A DNA stretch of 64,000 nt from Nephromyces sp. MM_2019 (taxonomy: Eukaryota; Apicomplexa; Aconoidasida; Nephromycida). The notes beneath the pieces are model-generated. The model had not been told where the DNA came from. It did not search any database and saw nothing but the letters and a program-made list of their open reading frames with translations. The stretch covers positions 1-64,000 of the forward strand of contig JADHZB010000759.1 in NCBI GenBank assembly GCA_015657535.1, written 5' to 3'. A program made the position numbers and the translations under genes. This document shows, in pieces, positions 9,182 through 21,385 of this stretch (its first letter is position 1; each line of letters begins with the position of its first letter).

Positions 9182-11467
9182 ATGTTGCATGAGGCTTGAA
9201 TTTGAGGTATATTTTTTGGCTGCTGTTGTGCTCTAAGTATTCTTTGTTCATACGTGATTGACCGATTGAATGCTTGCGTGTTGCGTTATGTTAAGTTAAC
9301 CAGGATACGTTTTTTTTGTTTATAATATATGGAAATTAGAATCTATCAGCTGTATGATGTGTTTGAAGGCTTATTGGAGTTCGCTTATATGATGTACCAT
9401 CTCGTCTTATGTGGCTGCGTGTAAATTTGGCTTTGGTCTGCCATATTTTTTATGATTTTAACCCAATCTGTGTATTTCCTGCGCTTGCTGTGTACTAAAA
9501 AGTTCTGACACTGAGTCGAGTTGTACCTTAAAATTATGTTTTACTTCCTGGTGTGCAGCTGTAACCTGTGTATTTACGCGATCGTCGATTGATCACAATG
9601 ATGATAGCATTGGGCTCCGCATATATTTTTTTAATGAGGAGAGTTTTTGCTATCTCCGCACGAGATAAGTAGAAACCATAACTAATGAAATATCTGATTA
9701 TTCAATCGACGATTTTTTGATATGTACTTTTGTTTGTGTGCTTAACTCCGCCGATGCCTTGGGTATCCTCATTAATTTACTCTTGAATTAAATGCAAGCA
9801 ACACTTGCTTCTAGTTTTTTTATCTGTGCGTATGAAGATTGTTACACGATTAGATGATAGTTTAGTTTGCTGTGATTCTGCCTGCTATTGAATGTATGGG
9901 CATACTATACAGGCCTCATGATCCTGTCACTTTCAGGTCTTACTCTTTCACTCTAACCTGGCGTTGCTTGCTTCCTAGTCGAATTCCGTTGGTCTAGCTG
10001 CTGGTATTCCTCCGAGTATAGGTTCACTTCCGCTGCATCATTAAGATTGTGCAACTTGCACCATTCTCATTTGAAGAAGTTTCCCTTTTGTTTAAAAGTG
10101 TTCCTTTAGAATGTGTTGAGAGCGGGTAGTGGGAGAATTCAGCATGTATAGAATATGTTAACTCGTAAGATTACGGTTTCTAGGCTGTGAAAATGAGGAG
10201 AGTATATCCACTTGAACTTCCTTTAGTAACGTATCGCTTTGCGGGGATGCATTAGATACGTCTCGTGAATGAAAATGGTATTATGAGCATCTATGCTCTT
10301 AATGTTGGTTTTGCATACGACGCCAACTGGTGTGAACGTATATCAGAGTTTGGGAGAAATTGCAGTGAGCAGCATTTTCTGAAAAACTTTTGGAGTGCTA
10401 GAAATTAGAGCTATCCATAGGTGATTTATGCGGTTGCGCTGACCTGGGGGGTGCTAGTGATGTTCTAGTGATATTTCTACCTGCGCGTTTCAATTCTTAG
10501 CTATTTCATATCTAATGTTGGCGCAGGGCCTACTGTGGTTTTTCTCTGGAGCAGTCTGGTGTGCCTTGCAGTGTGTGATGCTGCTAGTTGGTGGGGCTTC
10601 ATGCGTGCCTGCTCTTCAACGTGTATTGCTGCAAGTGTGCTGCGGTGTTGATAAGTTGCCGTGACTGCATTGGCTCAGGTCCGCCGGGCCTTGCCAGTGG
10701 AATTTATGTGAAGTGGTGTATATGCATCGTCTAAAATGTTCTTTCCAAGTGATTCTACTGGTTATGTGTACCACCGTTCGACTTCGCTTTGGGAATTCTT
10801 CCTGTAGTCACCATTTTTTTTGTAAGTTTTGCGGATTTGTAATACTTTTCTGCCATCCTCTTGAGCCATCACATTTGCATACTGGCAAGGGACAGCTGAG
10901 GTTATTTGGAGGAGTGTATTGCATTGGTTGCATATGCTATTTTCGGGTAGGATTAAGGTGTAAAGGAGCATTCCCCATGGGATGTGAAGCCTTGCTGTAT
11001 GCAGTTTCTTTGGTCATTTACAGTGCTTAGCACGCATTATTGCGCACACAATATAGTAAAACATATTATGCAAAATACCATTTCATGCTATTACATGATC
11101 TTAATGGGTTATCACCCCGTGGCCCATGATATTTATCGTAGTTTATACATGAGGCCCCTGAAAAGCATTACTCTCTTTAAGCGGAAAATTATGAACCCCC
11201 GCTATTAGTAGTTGGTAAGGGATGAGTTTGCTGTTCCTGCACACTTTGTAGCACATCGTACATTACGTGGTGTACATAAAACTACGCCATGAAAAGCTCT
11301 TTTTATAAAGTTTTTGCCACTGCCCCATGTTGGTAATTTGTGCTTCTTCTGACTCGTCCTTCCGTAAATCTAGGACTAATTTCGGGAAAATGCTGTAGAA
11401 CGTACGGGCGCGCACCTCCCACGACTAGTAACATTTGAGTTATTGAAGCAACTGCCCTCTTCTACGG
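9182..11467. other. gene-free interval between eS30 and the coiled-coil gene
   Basis: This interval holds the 3' flank of eS30 and the 3' flank of the convergent gene at 11.5 kb. Only short ORFs with no recognisable content are present (for example around 10713-11208). No RNA gene or repeat was seen. Confidence 0.4.
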
Positions 11468-12829
11468 TTACTGCGCGAAGTGGGTAGGTCTCTGGGCAGC
11501 CTCAAAATCGAAGTTGCCCAGGGTTTGAGTAAAATCGTGGTAAGCGTTCTCATCGTGCGGATGTGAGAGTACGCGCCGACGGCCAAATTCCCCACTTGCG
11601 TCATCCCCTAGTATATTTTGTGTATCATCTTCATGTTGCCCCTCCCCTCTAGCCCTCTTAAGGCCTGCTGTTTTAGTGGGCTCCGTGTATTTCCTCTTTC
11701 TACCTTCCTCACTGTTTCCTTCTCTAGCTGATAGCTGCAGTGTGTCGAGACCTAAAAGTGTACTTCCTCCATCAGAAAGTCCCTCGGACCGGACGGTTAA
11801 GTGCCTCTCATTTTCCGTTGCTATGGCATTGTCTCCTATTCTGGAGCTGATTGTAACTGCATCCCTTAAGTTTTCTTGTCCGAAACTCCTTACTCTCCAG
11901 GCCTTCCTGAAGGAGTTACTTGCTTTCTTAAATTGTGATGTATTCTTCGAGTATGATTCCCGAGATGCCCTATCCCCTTTTGTCTCCATTTTATTCTGTG
12001 CAGCTTCGTACAGCCCCCCCATCTCTTTCCACGAGCAATCTCGCTGATAATCGTTTCTATAAGCTTCATCTACCCTAGGAAGGAGCCCCTCTTTCGGGTG
12101 GAGCGGCTTCTTGGTCTCCCCTCTTTCTATGCATTGCTCTCCCCACCAACGCTTTTGATTTCCCTCCACTTGAACCGGCCCCGCCGTCGCAGGGTATCCT
12201 CTGCTTGCCTTTCCTGCCTCATCTACACCTTGGTAATCATTTTTCATATCTTCCACGGTGCCATCAGGCCTTGAATCTTCCATATAGCCTTGTTCTTTCC
12301 AAAGTCTCTCGCATCCAACAACTGCCTCCCATTCATTACTACGCATAGCATGCACCATGTTGCCCCCTTGCCCAACCCCTAATCTTTGGTTCCTTTGTAG
12401 GCTCGCAATTATTCTAGATTTTTCTAGATTCTCTTCAACTGCCCGCTCGTACTTTGCCCTCCACTCTTTTTCTACTTTCTTTAGCTCCTCGTTTTTCCTC
12501 GCTTCGCACAATTGCATGATAACGCTAGAAACCCCTAAAACCCATTTGTTAAACTCAGTCACGTTGTCGACAAATTCTGCAAACCTCGATCTCTCTGATA
12601 GCTCGAAATCTTCAAGTTTTCGCAAAAATTCTTTGTTCTTCGAAGCGAATAGTACGAGGTCTTCATAGGTAGAAAAAGCCTGAGGCGATGATGTGCCATC
12701 AGCCCGCGCAGGCATGGGAGGTTGTTTAGCGGCAAAGGGAATAGGATACAGAATGTAATTGAAGACATCTGGGAAGGCGGTGGTAGGAGGGAGCAACATC
12801 TGGGCGCCGGAGTTTACAACAGAAGCCAT
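11468..12829 (-). CDS. unrecognised coiled-coil protein with nuclear-localisation-like motif
   Basis: The product is not recognised. The open frame extends to 12904, but I prefer the Met at 12829: the preceding codons include splice-acceptor-like sequence (tttcgcag, ctgcag) and it begins a sensible N-terminus (MASVVNSGAQMLLPP), giving 453 residues. A Pro-rich N-terminal segment is followed by a charged, heptad-like helical region (about residues 55-150 from this start) with LRKLEDFELSERSRFAEF and EARKNEELKKVEKEWRAKYE. The middle is polar, Glu/Lys/Gly-rich and probably disordered. Near the C-terminus RKRKYTEPTKTAGLKRAR resembles a bipartite nuclear localisation signal. The long uninterrupted frame and codon-like composition support a real gene. 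A nuclear location is inference; no catalytic domain is visible. Confidence 0.7.
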   Translation of the reverse strand: MASVVNSGAQMLLPPTTAFPDVFNYILYPIPFAAKQPPMPARADGTSSPQAFSTYEDLVLFASKNKEFLRKLEDFELSERSRFAEFVDNVTEFNKWVLGVSSVIMQLCEARKNEELKKVEKEWRAKYERAVEENLEKSRIIASLQRNQRLGVGQGGNMVHAMRSNEWEAVVGCERLWKEQGYMEDSRPDGTVEDMKNDYQGVDEAGKASRGYPATAGPVQVEGNQKRWWGEQCIERGETKKPLHPKEGLLPRVDEAYRNDYQRDCSWKEMGGLYEAAQNKMETKGDRASRESYSKNTSQFKKASNSFRKAWRVRSFGQENLRDAVTISSRIGDNAIATENERHLTVRSEGLSDGGSTLLGLDTLQLSAREGNSEEGRKRKYTEPTKTAGLKRARGEGQHEDDTQNILGDDASGEFGRRRVLSHPHDENAYHDFTQTLGNFDFEAAQRPTHFAQ

Positions 12830-12904
12830 CGCTAATATACTACGTATGGTCTGTAGCATGAGTATTTGAAGGGGGATGCCGAATTCTGCAGCTGCGAAAG
12901 TCAC

Positions 12905-15900
12905 GAGAATTTCGCAGTCATGTCAAACAAGATACACGGTTGATTGGAGATTATTATTGCATTATTGGGAAGAATCGCGGCAGAATTGGAAAACCTAAGA
13001 AGAGTACTTATCTACATGCTTACGCTATACAGTGCGGGGAAATTTCTACAAGTAGGGTTGCATCTTGAACCAGGGGGGAAATTCAGGATGCGCAAGGCAT
13101 ATATTTCTGGCGACTCCCTTCGAAACAAGAAATTGTAGCGCTCCCGCAATTAGTAGAAATATAGGCAAGTGTTCCATACTATCCATCTTCTAAGCTTAGA
13201 ACCAGATAAGACTACTGCTTCTTAATGAGAGAACGGTCGCAGACGCGATTACTGCTTTGATATAAAGGGAGGGCCGGTAGTGCGTTCAAGCGTTCAACTG
13301 CAAGGAAATAAAGTGATAGTGACGTATACTTTGAGTCTATAAACGTGCATCTAGGAGAGAAACGTTCATGGGATGCACTCGTACGGGATTTGGGGTTCAT
13401 GCATAACTAAACAGATGATATTATATCTATTAAATAAGTCACTCTAGTTAAATGATTCGTCCATTTTGGAGGAGTGCTCAAATTTGCGCGAAGTTTCTCT
13501 TCACGTATGTCGGCCCTACACAATTTCATGCGCTATGCCTGTTAAATGTACAAACTGCTATTTTCAGCTTTTGAAGCTGCCTCTTTTCTGCTTTTTAAAT
13601 AGCTCTTTTCTTGCTTGCATTGGGTTGCTGCTAAGGTACGTGGCACTCCTGTTGCTTTGATTCTTCTGTGGCTACTCTTTCCAGTAGTTAACTGAGGAAA
13701 ATTACATACGCATTACTCTTTTTCTTTCATGCCAATTTTTCAACGTGCTACCAGCTCGAGGATAGTTTTTTTTCCTTATTCTAAAAGTGGAAGCACAGAA
13801 ATATCTTGTGTGCAGGCTTTGTGTTTATTTCGACTTCAAGTTGCTGAAGAGTGTGTTTATCTTCTCATCATGATCTCGTGACCACGAAAACTCTTGCATT
13901 TGACGCCTACTTGTCATGGCATTTTATCTTCAATAGAGAGGCTATAAAATAGAGTTAAACGGCCAATGGAAGGACACGGGCTTTATTCTACTTACAGGCT
14001 TTCAGCAGCATGGCATAGGGATCTTATCAGAAAAGAAGTACTATATGAAAGGAGCACATTTTCACGGCAATGACCAGACGCGTGAGTTCATCTAAAAATC
14101 GTCACAAGTAGTGCATGTACGCAGGCTTCCCATGCCTGCAAAAGTATTCGAGGAAGAGCCATAATTAGTTGGCTACAAGTAACACAACTCCACAGTGGCG
14201 TTACATTAATAACACGCCGAATAAACGTGAATGGCTAAAAAAAATTTTTCCACAAATACTATGTGAAAGAGCAAGAAATTTGAAAACAAAAATTTTAAAA
14301 GCTTAAAATTTTCAATGAAACTACAGGACAAATAAAAAAGACTACACTCAAACACTGCACTTCTGTACGTGCTCCGTCTTATAGAAAAGTCGAGGACTCC
14401 TCCAAAAAAATACGCGTGATGATGCCCCCACTCTAATTTATGTCCTAATACACATGCCACCTGATTTATACATGGCCGTCACAAAGATCAAGGACCAAAA
14501 GCGATCACAAGATTGTTAACAATTCGCGTTTCTCACGCTAAAAACACGAGCTTTTATTAATCCTTCGAAACATGAAGAATCTCCTATTACGGATACAAAT
14601 TAACCAAACATTTTCCTCAGGAGTATGAGCGCCGTGCAAAAAGAATTTAAAAAATGCTTTGGGGCTTCCAGAGAAAAGCGATAAAAAATAAGTTTGAAAG
14701 CACACTTAAAATAGCATATGCAATAGCATGCACTCTATACACTAACTGGAAATACAAACTTTTTATCTTCTAAGTTAGCAGTGCAGTAAAACTAGTCCAA
14801 AAAAAAGGGAATAAAAAGAAGATGAGCGTGCTAATTGGGTGTAAGTACACTGTTTGCTACTCAGGAAGCTTTCGTAATTTCATACTTGAGTGAAAAGCGA
14901 AAGCTTCCTACCATAAACCTGCGCTTGAAAAATCATAATCCACAGCATTCTACGCGAGATTACCATGTCAACGGAAAAAAAAATATTATCAAGACCTGCT
15001 AGAAGGATAAACTTTAAGGATGCAGGTCCTGGCAATTTATATTCGCTGGTTTTAAAAACCTACGAGATGAGCGGTAAAATATGCTGTTACATAGCAGAAG
15101 AAGCGAAACATGTAAAACAGTCTTCAAAATATAAAGTCAACAAAAATCAAAAAATCTAAATATGCTAAATAGTTACAGTCTGTCTTTCTCAACTTGCACA
15201 CTTACTTAACATAATAAAAAGTGGCCTTAAAATATTTGGATCCAAAGTAGTAAAACCCAGGCAGAAAACACGCAGCACAAACTATAAGTACGTAGTGGTG
15301 CATCTGCACCATATCGCTTCCATAGAAATACTTTTGGCTGTGTCAAGAAAATACGTGACACGAAAGAAACAATATTTCAAAAATTAATGCAATGTAATAA
15401 TTTTTGAGCTCAAGATAAAGTGCATTTCGTACGGTTCATGCAGGTAGTCATATAAGGTTGGAACACGAATACAGTATTCAAGTTCAGTAAAGGATGCTTT
15501 CGTTCCTACTTTGCTATAACTACGAATGAAAACAACACAGCCGTTTTTCCATCCCTTCAACAGAGGTTTGTTCATTTCTAATCACACAAAAGCATCATTT
15601 AAAATAACATGGCGTTGATTCCGTTAATACCTTGAAGCATATACTTTCCCTCTGAAAAAGATACGAGTGTGCGGCAGGAGTATCCGTACTCTGGTTAGCT
15701 TTAAAAATAACGTTAGCGAAAACTACGGGGGTAAAGGGGTATATTTGCAGTTTAATCAAAGCGTTGGCTATTGTAATCTGATGCCCAACTTTTCAAACAG
15801 AATCAGATCAGGGGAATATGGCGAATTACACCGCAGGCGATATATTTTTTTGTTAAAATAGAAAGTTACAGGAGGAAAATCGGATGTAAGACCGGACGGT

Positions 15901-18900
15901 AACAGCATGGTGGGGAGGACTGAGTGGCAACGAAGCAGTTCTAAACGGGACAACTTGCGCTGCTGCGCAGTCACTAGAGCCCTGAGAAGCTAGTGTGGAT
16001 TTAAATATCACCCCCTGAAGTACAAGTCAGTAGGTTTATTCTTAGGAACGAAGCATATTAAGCATGAAACACGGAACATTATCATTTTAAGCTCCGTGGT
16101 ACCCTCTTAGGGAATGGCGAGGAAAACCGTATCTACTTCTGCTGTAGGGACGTTCATAAGCGTGTTAGATTGTAGGCACCAATATTTTTCGTGCCTGCGT
16201 TTTGAGTATTGAAAAACTCTTCTCCGACGTGAAGTCACCGCTGCTCAATGGCTATGAAGGATGTTTATAGATTTGTGGAAGAACTCAAATCTGCCAGCAA
16301 CAGTATAGGCAGCATTCTACTATTTCGCTCCAAGCGTTGGAGTGTTAACCACAGCCTATCCCAAATAGCCTTATGCAGCAAGGCTGTGCATTCGGTAAAA
16401 CAAGGTTCAGGGGTTATATGCATTACCACATTACAGGATACATGCATAAATAAGCGATTCCTAGTAACTTATCGCACTTTAGTACAAAATGGAGTCTTAA
16501 ATCCCCATATTAGCCTATGAAAAATCACCTACTTGGGCTTCCGTTTTATAAGTCTCATGCTCTAGTTCTAGAGTCTTGTCACGCTCCTCCATTTCACCAC
16601 AAAATTTGCCATCATCCTCGGCTCCCACAGCTTCCACGCAAATTTTATGGCCTTTTCAGGGATCCTCCCTGCGTATGGCAGCTCCAGCAAAACCCCACCT
16701 ACTTCAACATTCTTTTCGTGCCAACTTTTACTGCCAGCCATGATCAGACTTGGAGACAACCTAGCTATACCGGCTGTATACTAAGCAGCCATAACTCGCC
16801 TGGCGCCCATCACACTACAACCCTAGATTGTACGCTACACTCATTTGGTATAAGAAGTCACCACTGGGCTATTGCCTACAGCCTCCAGACAAGGAACAGA
16901 GTTTTCTCACTGTCCTTAGCTCTATCCTGCTTCAAGGTCACAAGAGCAGCCAAACGGCCCCCTCAAGCACCCTGCACGCATACTGGGAGCATCATCACAA
17001 CAACTTTGCATAGTCACAGAGCAAGGATAAGGATATGTTGCAGCACTTAGGCTGGCATTGGATACAGCTTAGGCGAAACCATGCACATTGCTACCGCAGA
17101 GCACGCGGAACATAGCCTCAAAGAGACAATTTCCAGTTAAATCCTCGGGCCCCAGTAATTTATCACGGTAGCGCACACAAATAGCAGAGATGCATTGACA
17201 GATACCATCGGAGTGACACACTTCAGATTTTGCAACATACCATTTGCTTGCGCTGCAAGAAGCACAATAAAGACATACAGCATGCAGTCCCCCATATCCA
17301 CGATACAAACATATTGCAGTCGCTAAATGAATCAATCCTTATGAATTTCCATTCACAAAGCAATTGATTTTGCGCGTTATGCTCTTCCGCAACTTCACCA
17401 TTTGATGCGTACACAGCAACGTATTCGTTTAAGATATTTAAACAAAAAGTCTAAAGAAAACCCCACTGTCCTTGACATCGCATCAGCCAGTGGCGCCACT
17501 TGAGAACGCGCCCCAAACAAAATGATACAGCACAACTCCACTAGACGACTTGCCACACAATTATATCCCATCATTTTATTGTATTTAAATGGTTCAGAAA
17601 CCATAAAAACAGCGAGAATTAAAAAACGCATCGAAAGCAAGTCGTGTAAAAAAACCTATAATCTGGTATTCTTGGAGCAAAGGCCACAGTGTCACAATTT
17701 TACGTTCTCCATAATACGCCGATTTCAACAATACGTCAGCAACAAAGATAGTACACATTTAATCGGTGGCCCTCAATTTCCACCATTCATAACGAAAAAG
17801 TTCTAAACTGAAAACCATCAACGCTTGCTCGGGCTACCTAAAATTCACTGAATTTACAAAAAAATTTGCAGCTCACGTACATTAAAAAGAAATTATACCC
17901 TCATTTATGTACATTCATGATTGAATAGCCACCGAATATTGAACACAATTGAATTGCCCATCAGAATATGGGAATATCTGATAGGCAAGTTTCATCGCAA
18001 AAAAAAGTAAAGATATGCCATTACGGGTATCTTGTGATTATGGCATCAACCATAAGACTTCAGCAACGAAAAATGCTAGATATTTCAAGAATAATTGCGG
18101 GAAAAAAACAAGTCTTCAACAGTAGCCCATGCATGAAATGAATGAGCAATGCCATTGCTTTGTTGACATCTCATCCTCAATATAATGATAGATGGTAAGA
18201 GAGTTTCGCCAATCATAAGGAAGCTAAATACATCACGCTATTGCTTAAAAGTGCTAACATAAACGTTGAAATATTTAACTTACATTCCAATGGGTATTCG
18301 AAGCAACGCTTATATGATCACAAGCAAAAAAAACCACGTACTAGCATCATACCAATTAGAAAAGGAATAGAATACTTCGAACAAAAAATCGCAAAGCATT
18401 TGGAAAAACTTGTTATTTCTACCAAGTATGACGCATGCATTTACCAACAAAATGCTAGTGACTTAAGTCGTCTTGCACGCCTTACCTACGCAATGTCTTG
18501 ATCAAATAAGCATTAAAACAGCCCAATTGAAAAACGAACAATACACTACGAAGCGAACAGGTTACGTACGAAAATGATAAGGTGAACATGAAGCAAATAC
18601 TAGACAAAAATTCCCAGTCACCAAAAATTCGCATCCCTGCCATGTCAATATGAAATACCTACGCTTAAGATTTGCTGAGAAATGTTAATCATATACAGGT
18701 AGTATTTTTTTCAATGAAACTTAACGCACACTCAACTAAGCTTATACGCAGCAAACATTAAGGCAGCCACACGACGCGCACATTAGGGGTACATAAACTG
18801 TAATAAAAAGATAATACCCACTAGTAACCTCTAATAATGTAATTCCTAAAGTCAGTCAAAATTGAAGTCCCCCATTTTTTCCAAATTACAAGAAGCCAGC

Positions 18901-19038
18901 AAGGAGATTCGCACCCAACCCCCACGTCTTATAAAAAAATTTGCCGCCAACGAAATGCTGTTTTATTTTCTCGAAATATTATTGATGGGTCACCAGCAGT
19001 CACAGAAGCTTGTTACTTTTATAATAAGAGTGCTCCTA
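12905..19038. other. long gene-free interval with a weak coding-like patch
   Basis: About 6 kb without a recognised gene. The 16.2-17.4 kb part looks richer in G+C, and its minus strand carries several short protein-like frames (listed separately). The rest is AT-rich, with short ORFs of no recognisable content. No RNA gene or repeat array was seen. Confidence 0.4.
16265..17335 (-). pseudogene. coding-like minus-strand patch, possible gene remnant or missed multi-exon gene
   Basis: Several short minus-strand frames look protein-like. 17069-17335 contains SDGICQCISAICVRYRDK and GPEDLTGNCLFEAMFRVLCG and follows an acceptor-like ttcttgcag. Around 16500-16640 a frame reads GEMEERDKTLELEHETYKTE. 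16265-16447 contains HKAIWDRLWLTLQRLERNSR. The frames are separated by stops and lie in different phases. No family is recognised. A fast-diverging multi-exon gene, a decayed gene and chance are all possible. Confidence 0.2.
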
Positions 19039-20094
19039 TCAGCAACCTGGACGACCACTTGACACCTTCTCAAATGCGCCCATATGAACATCAAAAGAGC
19101 CATCAACTCTAAAGCACTCAGCAAACCTCGAATTCTTCAAAATTCTAGCAACGTTGCCGTCAACAAGAGTGGGATAGCCAGTCTTGAAAGTTGTACTTGC
19201 ATCCAAATGAAACTCATGCGGAAAGGATGGTACTCCTCCGTTATAGTAAGCCACATGACCATAAAACTCCCTCGACTTTTCAAAGTCGCCCTTAAAAGCC
19301 CTGATGGTAATAGAGTAAAATTTTATCATACCAATCTTTTCTATCACATCTTTGTCACTCAACTTCAATTGTGAGGAGGTGACCAGCCTAATATCGTTAA
19401 AGCCAGCTTTCTCCATCATGGAATTCAACTCTCCAGGGAAATACAAAGCCCCAGAAAGACATTCGCCAAGAAGTATCGGATTCTTCATCAGTTCCTTTGG
19501 AACTTTTCTGTCACTGAAGATATCCGAAAAATATAGTTCTCCACCAGGCTTCAGAACGCGGTGAACTTCTTTAAATACCGCGACTTTGTCTGCCGAAAGA
19601 TTTACCACGCAGTTCGATATTACAACATCAACGCTCTGATCTTCAACGAGCTTACTGAGATCTTCTATAAAGCCCAAGTGGAACTCAACATTGCCGCCAC
19701 TTCCGTCGGGCTTAAGGTACCCAAACTTCTGCATGTGGTAATCCTGGTACTTCACCGCAGTATCATATTGCTGTTTCGTCATGTCAATACCAATAACCCT
19801 TCCTGTGGGACCTACCATCTGTGAAATAACATAAACGTCTTTCCCAGTGCCGCAGCCCAAGTCCAATACCGTCTTACCAACCAAACATTGAGGTATTGGC
19901 GAGGAACACCCATACGACTTCATGATAATTTCATCATGGACGTTAGCAACGTAACTACCAATATTTCCGGTAAATTTTTCCGCACCGCTGCACGCCACCT
20001 TGCATGCATCAGTCTTCAATTCAGAGCTCTTGGTGAGGCACTCTCCGTAGTACTTCTGCACATCGGCAACTACCTGACCCTGATTCTTAGCCAT
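19039..20094 (-). CDS. AS3MT: arsenite methyltransferase (AS3MT/ArsM type)
   Basis: S-adenosylmethionine-dependent enzyme that methylates arsenite to mono- and dimethylated species, a cytosolic detoxification step. The 351-residue product carries the SAM motif VLDLGCGTGKDVY (76-88), then IGIDMTK (101-107) with DYHMQKFGY shortly after, ISNCVVNLSADK (159-170), LKPGGELYFSD (181-191) and GECLSGALYF (210-219). Arsenic-binding cysteines correspond to Cys63 (YGCSSPIP), Cys162 and Cys212; the pair Cys31/Cys35 provides the N-terminal thiol. ILKNSRFAECF (318-328) matches the C-terminal family motif. It lacks the Cys-rich tail of the 375-residue human enzyme. One uninterrupted ORF with a clear start (preceded by a stop-rich 5' flank) and no intron, unlike the intron-rich genes nearby. 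Family assignment is strong. Confidence 0.93.
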   Translation of the reverse strand: MAKNQGQVVADVQKYYGECLTKSSELKTDACKVACSGAEKFTGNIGSYVANVHDEIIMKSYGCSSPIPQCLVGKTVLDLGCGTGKDVYVISQMVGPTGRVIGIDMTKQQYDTAVKYQDYHMQKFGYLKPDGSGGNVEFHLGFIEDLSKLVEDQSVDVVISNCVVNLSADKVAVFKEVHRVLKPGGELYFSDIFSDRKVPKELMKNPILLGECLSGALYFPGELNSMMEKAGFNDIRLVTSSQLKLSDKDVIEKIGMIKFYSITIRAFKGDFEKSREFYGHVAYYNGGVPSFPHEFHLDASTTFKTGYPTLVDGNVARILKNSRFAECFRVDGSFDVHMGAFEKVSSGRPGC

Positions 20095-21119
20095 TGCTAG
20101 GAGGATAAATGATATAAGAATAGCTTTACTAAGCTTTTAGAAATAAGATAAACAGGAACACGGATACCTCTGCAGGAACTTCGGGAGCTTTTCACAGGAA
20201 ATAGGTTTTATTAACTCAAGAATGCAACTATCTCCCAATAATTCGGGTGGCCTGTAAGAATTAGAGGGTAAAAACAGCTATTTTTTGAAACTTCCATGAG
20301 ACACATAGTAAACCCTCATCACTCCATGTATGTACATCCCCTCAAAAAAAAATGCTCCATCTCTAATCCTGCTCTGGTTTTAATTCATCAGAAGGTAAAA
20401 GAACCTTTTGGGCTTAAACATTAGACAAAACTATACGCTGGTCACAGATCAACACACGAATTTACAAAAAAAAGAAGAGTTTCAAGCCTGCAGTATCAGG
20501 GGCTACACACGAAAGCCAACGATCCAAGAAGACCCCTGTGCTCAAGCAAAAAAAAGACGCAAAAAGATACAAAAAAGATGCAAAAAGGACGCAAAACTTT
20601 TTTTGTTCACAATGAGAAGCAGTACTGAGCTCCTAGCTTACTAATGTGTTTCGTTTTTTCTTCGAAAAATTACGTGAACCACCCGCACTTTGCGTAAAAA
20701 AGTAAATCACTATGGTATACAGTGATATTCGGTACTGATGAGTACGTTTGCGCTTCGTCTTCAAGAAGTTGTTTCACTTTATTTTACCACTTTATAATAT
20801 GTCTGAGCTGCCATTCGCATCACATGGGGAGTCAAATCATCCGCCCTTAGGAAAGTAAAGGCCGCCGCGTAATTTCGAAAACGGGGATTTGCCCCAAAAT
20901 GAGAATCTGCGCAAAGAAATGAGGCATGGCATTCCTGGAACGCCTGAGAGGCTTCGCCGTGGAGCGTGGAGGGTGATTAGGGCATTGCCCACATACTCAA
21001 CGCCTCTCTGAGTATTAAACCAGATGGATTGTAAATGATGAACGAGCCTGAGCGGCTGCACCTAAAGGGGCTATTCAAGTGACAAACGGCACACATGCAA
21101 TTTAACACTCCCTTTTGCG

Positions 21120-21385
21120 TGCTTGTAGGTTGTATTGCATAATAATCCATATTTAAGCTACACTATACACTGTATGGTAGGTGGCGTTGTATAATAATCC
21201 ATATTTAAGCTTCACTATACACTGTGTGGTAGGTGGTGCTGTATAATAATCCATATTTAGGCTTGACTACATACTTCATAGTTGTTGGTGTTGCATAATA
21301 ATCTGTATTTAAGCTTCACTACATACTTTATAGTAGGTGGTGTTGTATAATAACCCATATTTAGGTTTCACTACATACTTTATAT
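21120..21385. repeat. tandem array, five copies of a 52-bp unit
   Basis: The word aataatcc or a one-base variant recurs at 21141, 21193, 21245, 21297 and 21349, exactly 52 bases apart. Each unit continues with atttaagcttcactata-like sequence and ends in gtaggtggtgttg-like sequence. Copies differ by scattered substitutions, mostly transitions, with no length change, so the array has diverged without slippage. No ORF spans it. Confidence 0.9.

Noticed and set aside
16517..17050. 177-codon plus-strand ORF rich in His, Thr and Pro
   Set aside because: No motif and an unlikely composition; it lies opposite minus-strand frames that look more protein-like.
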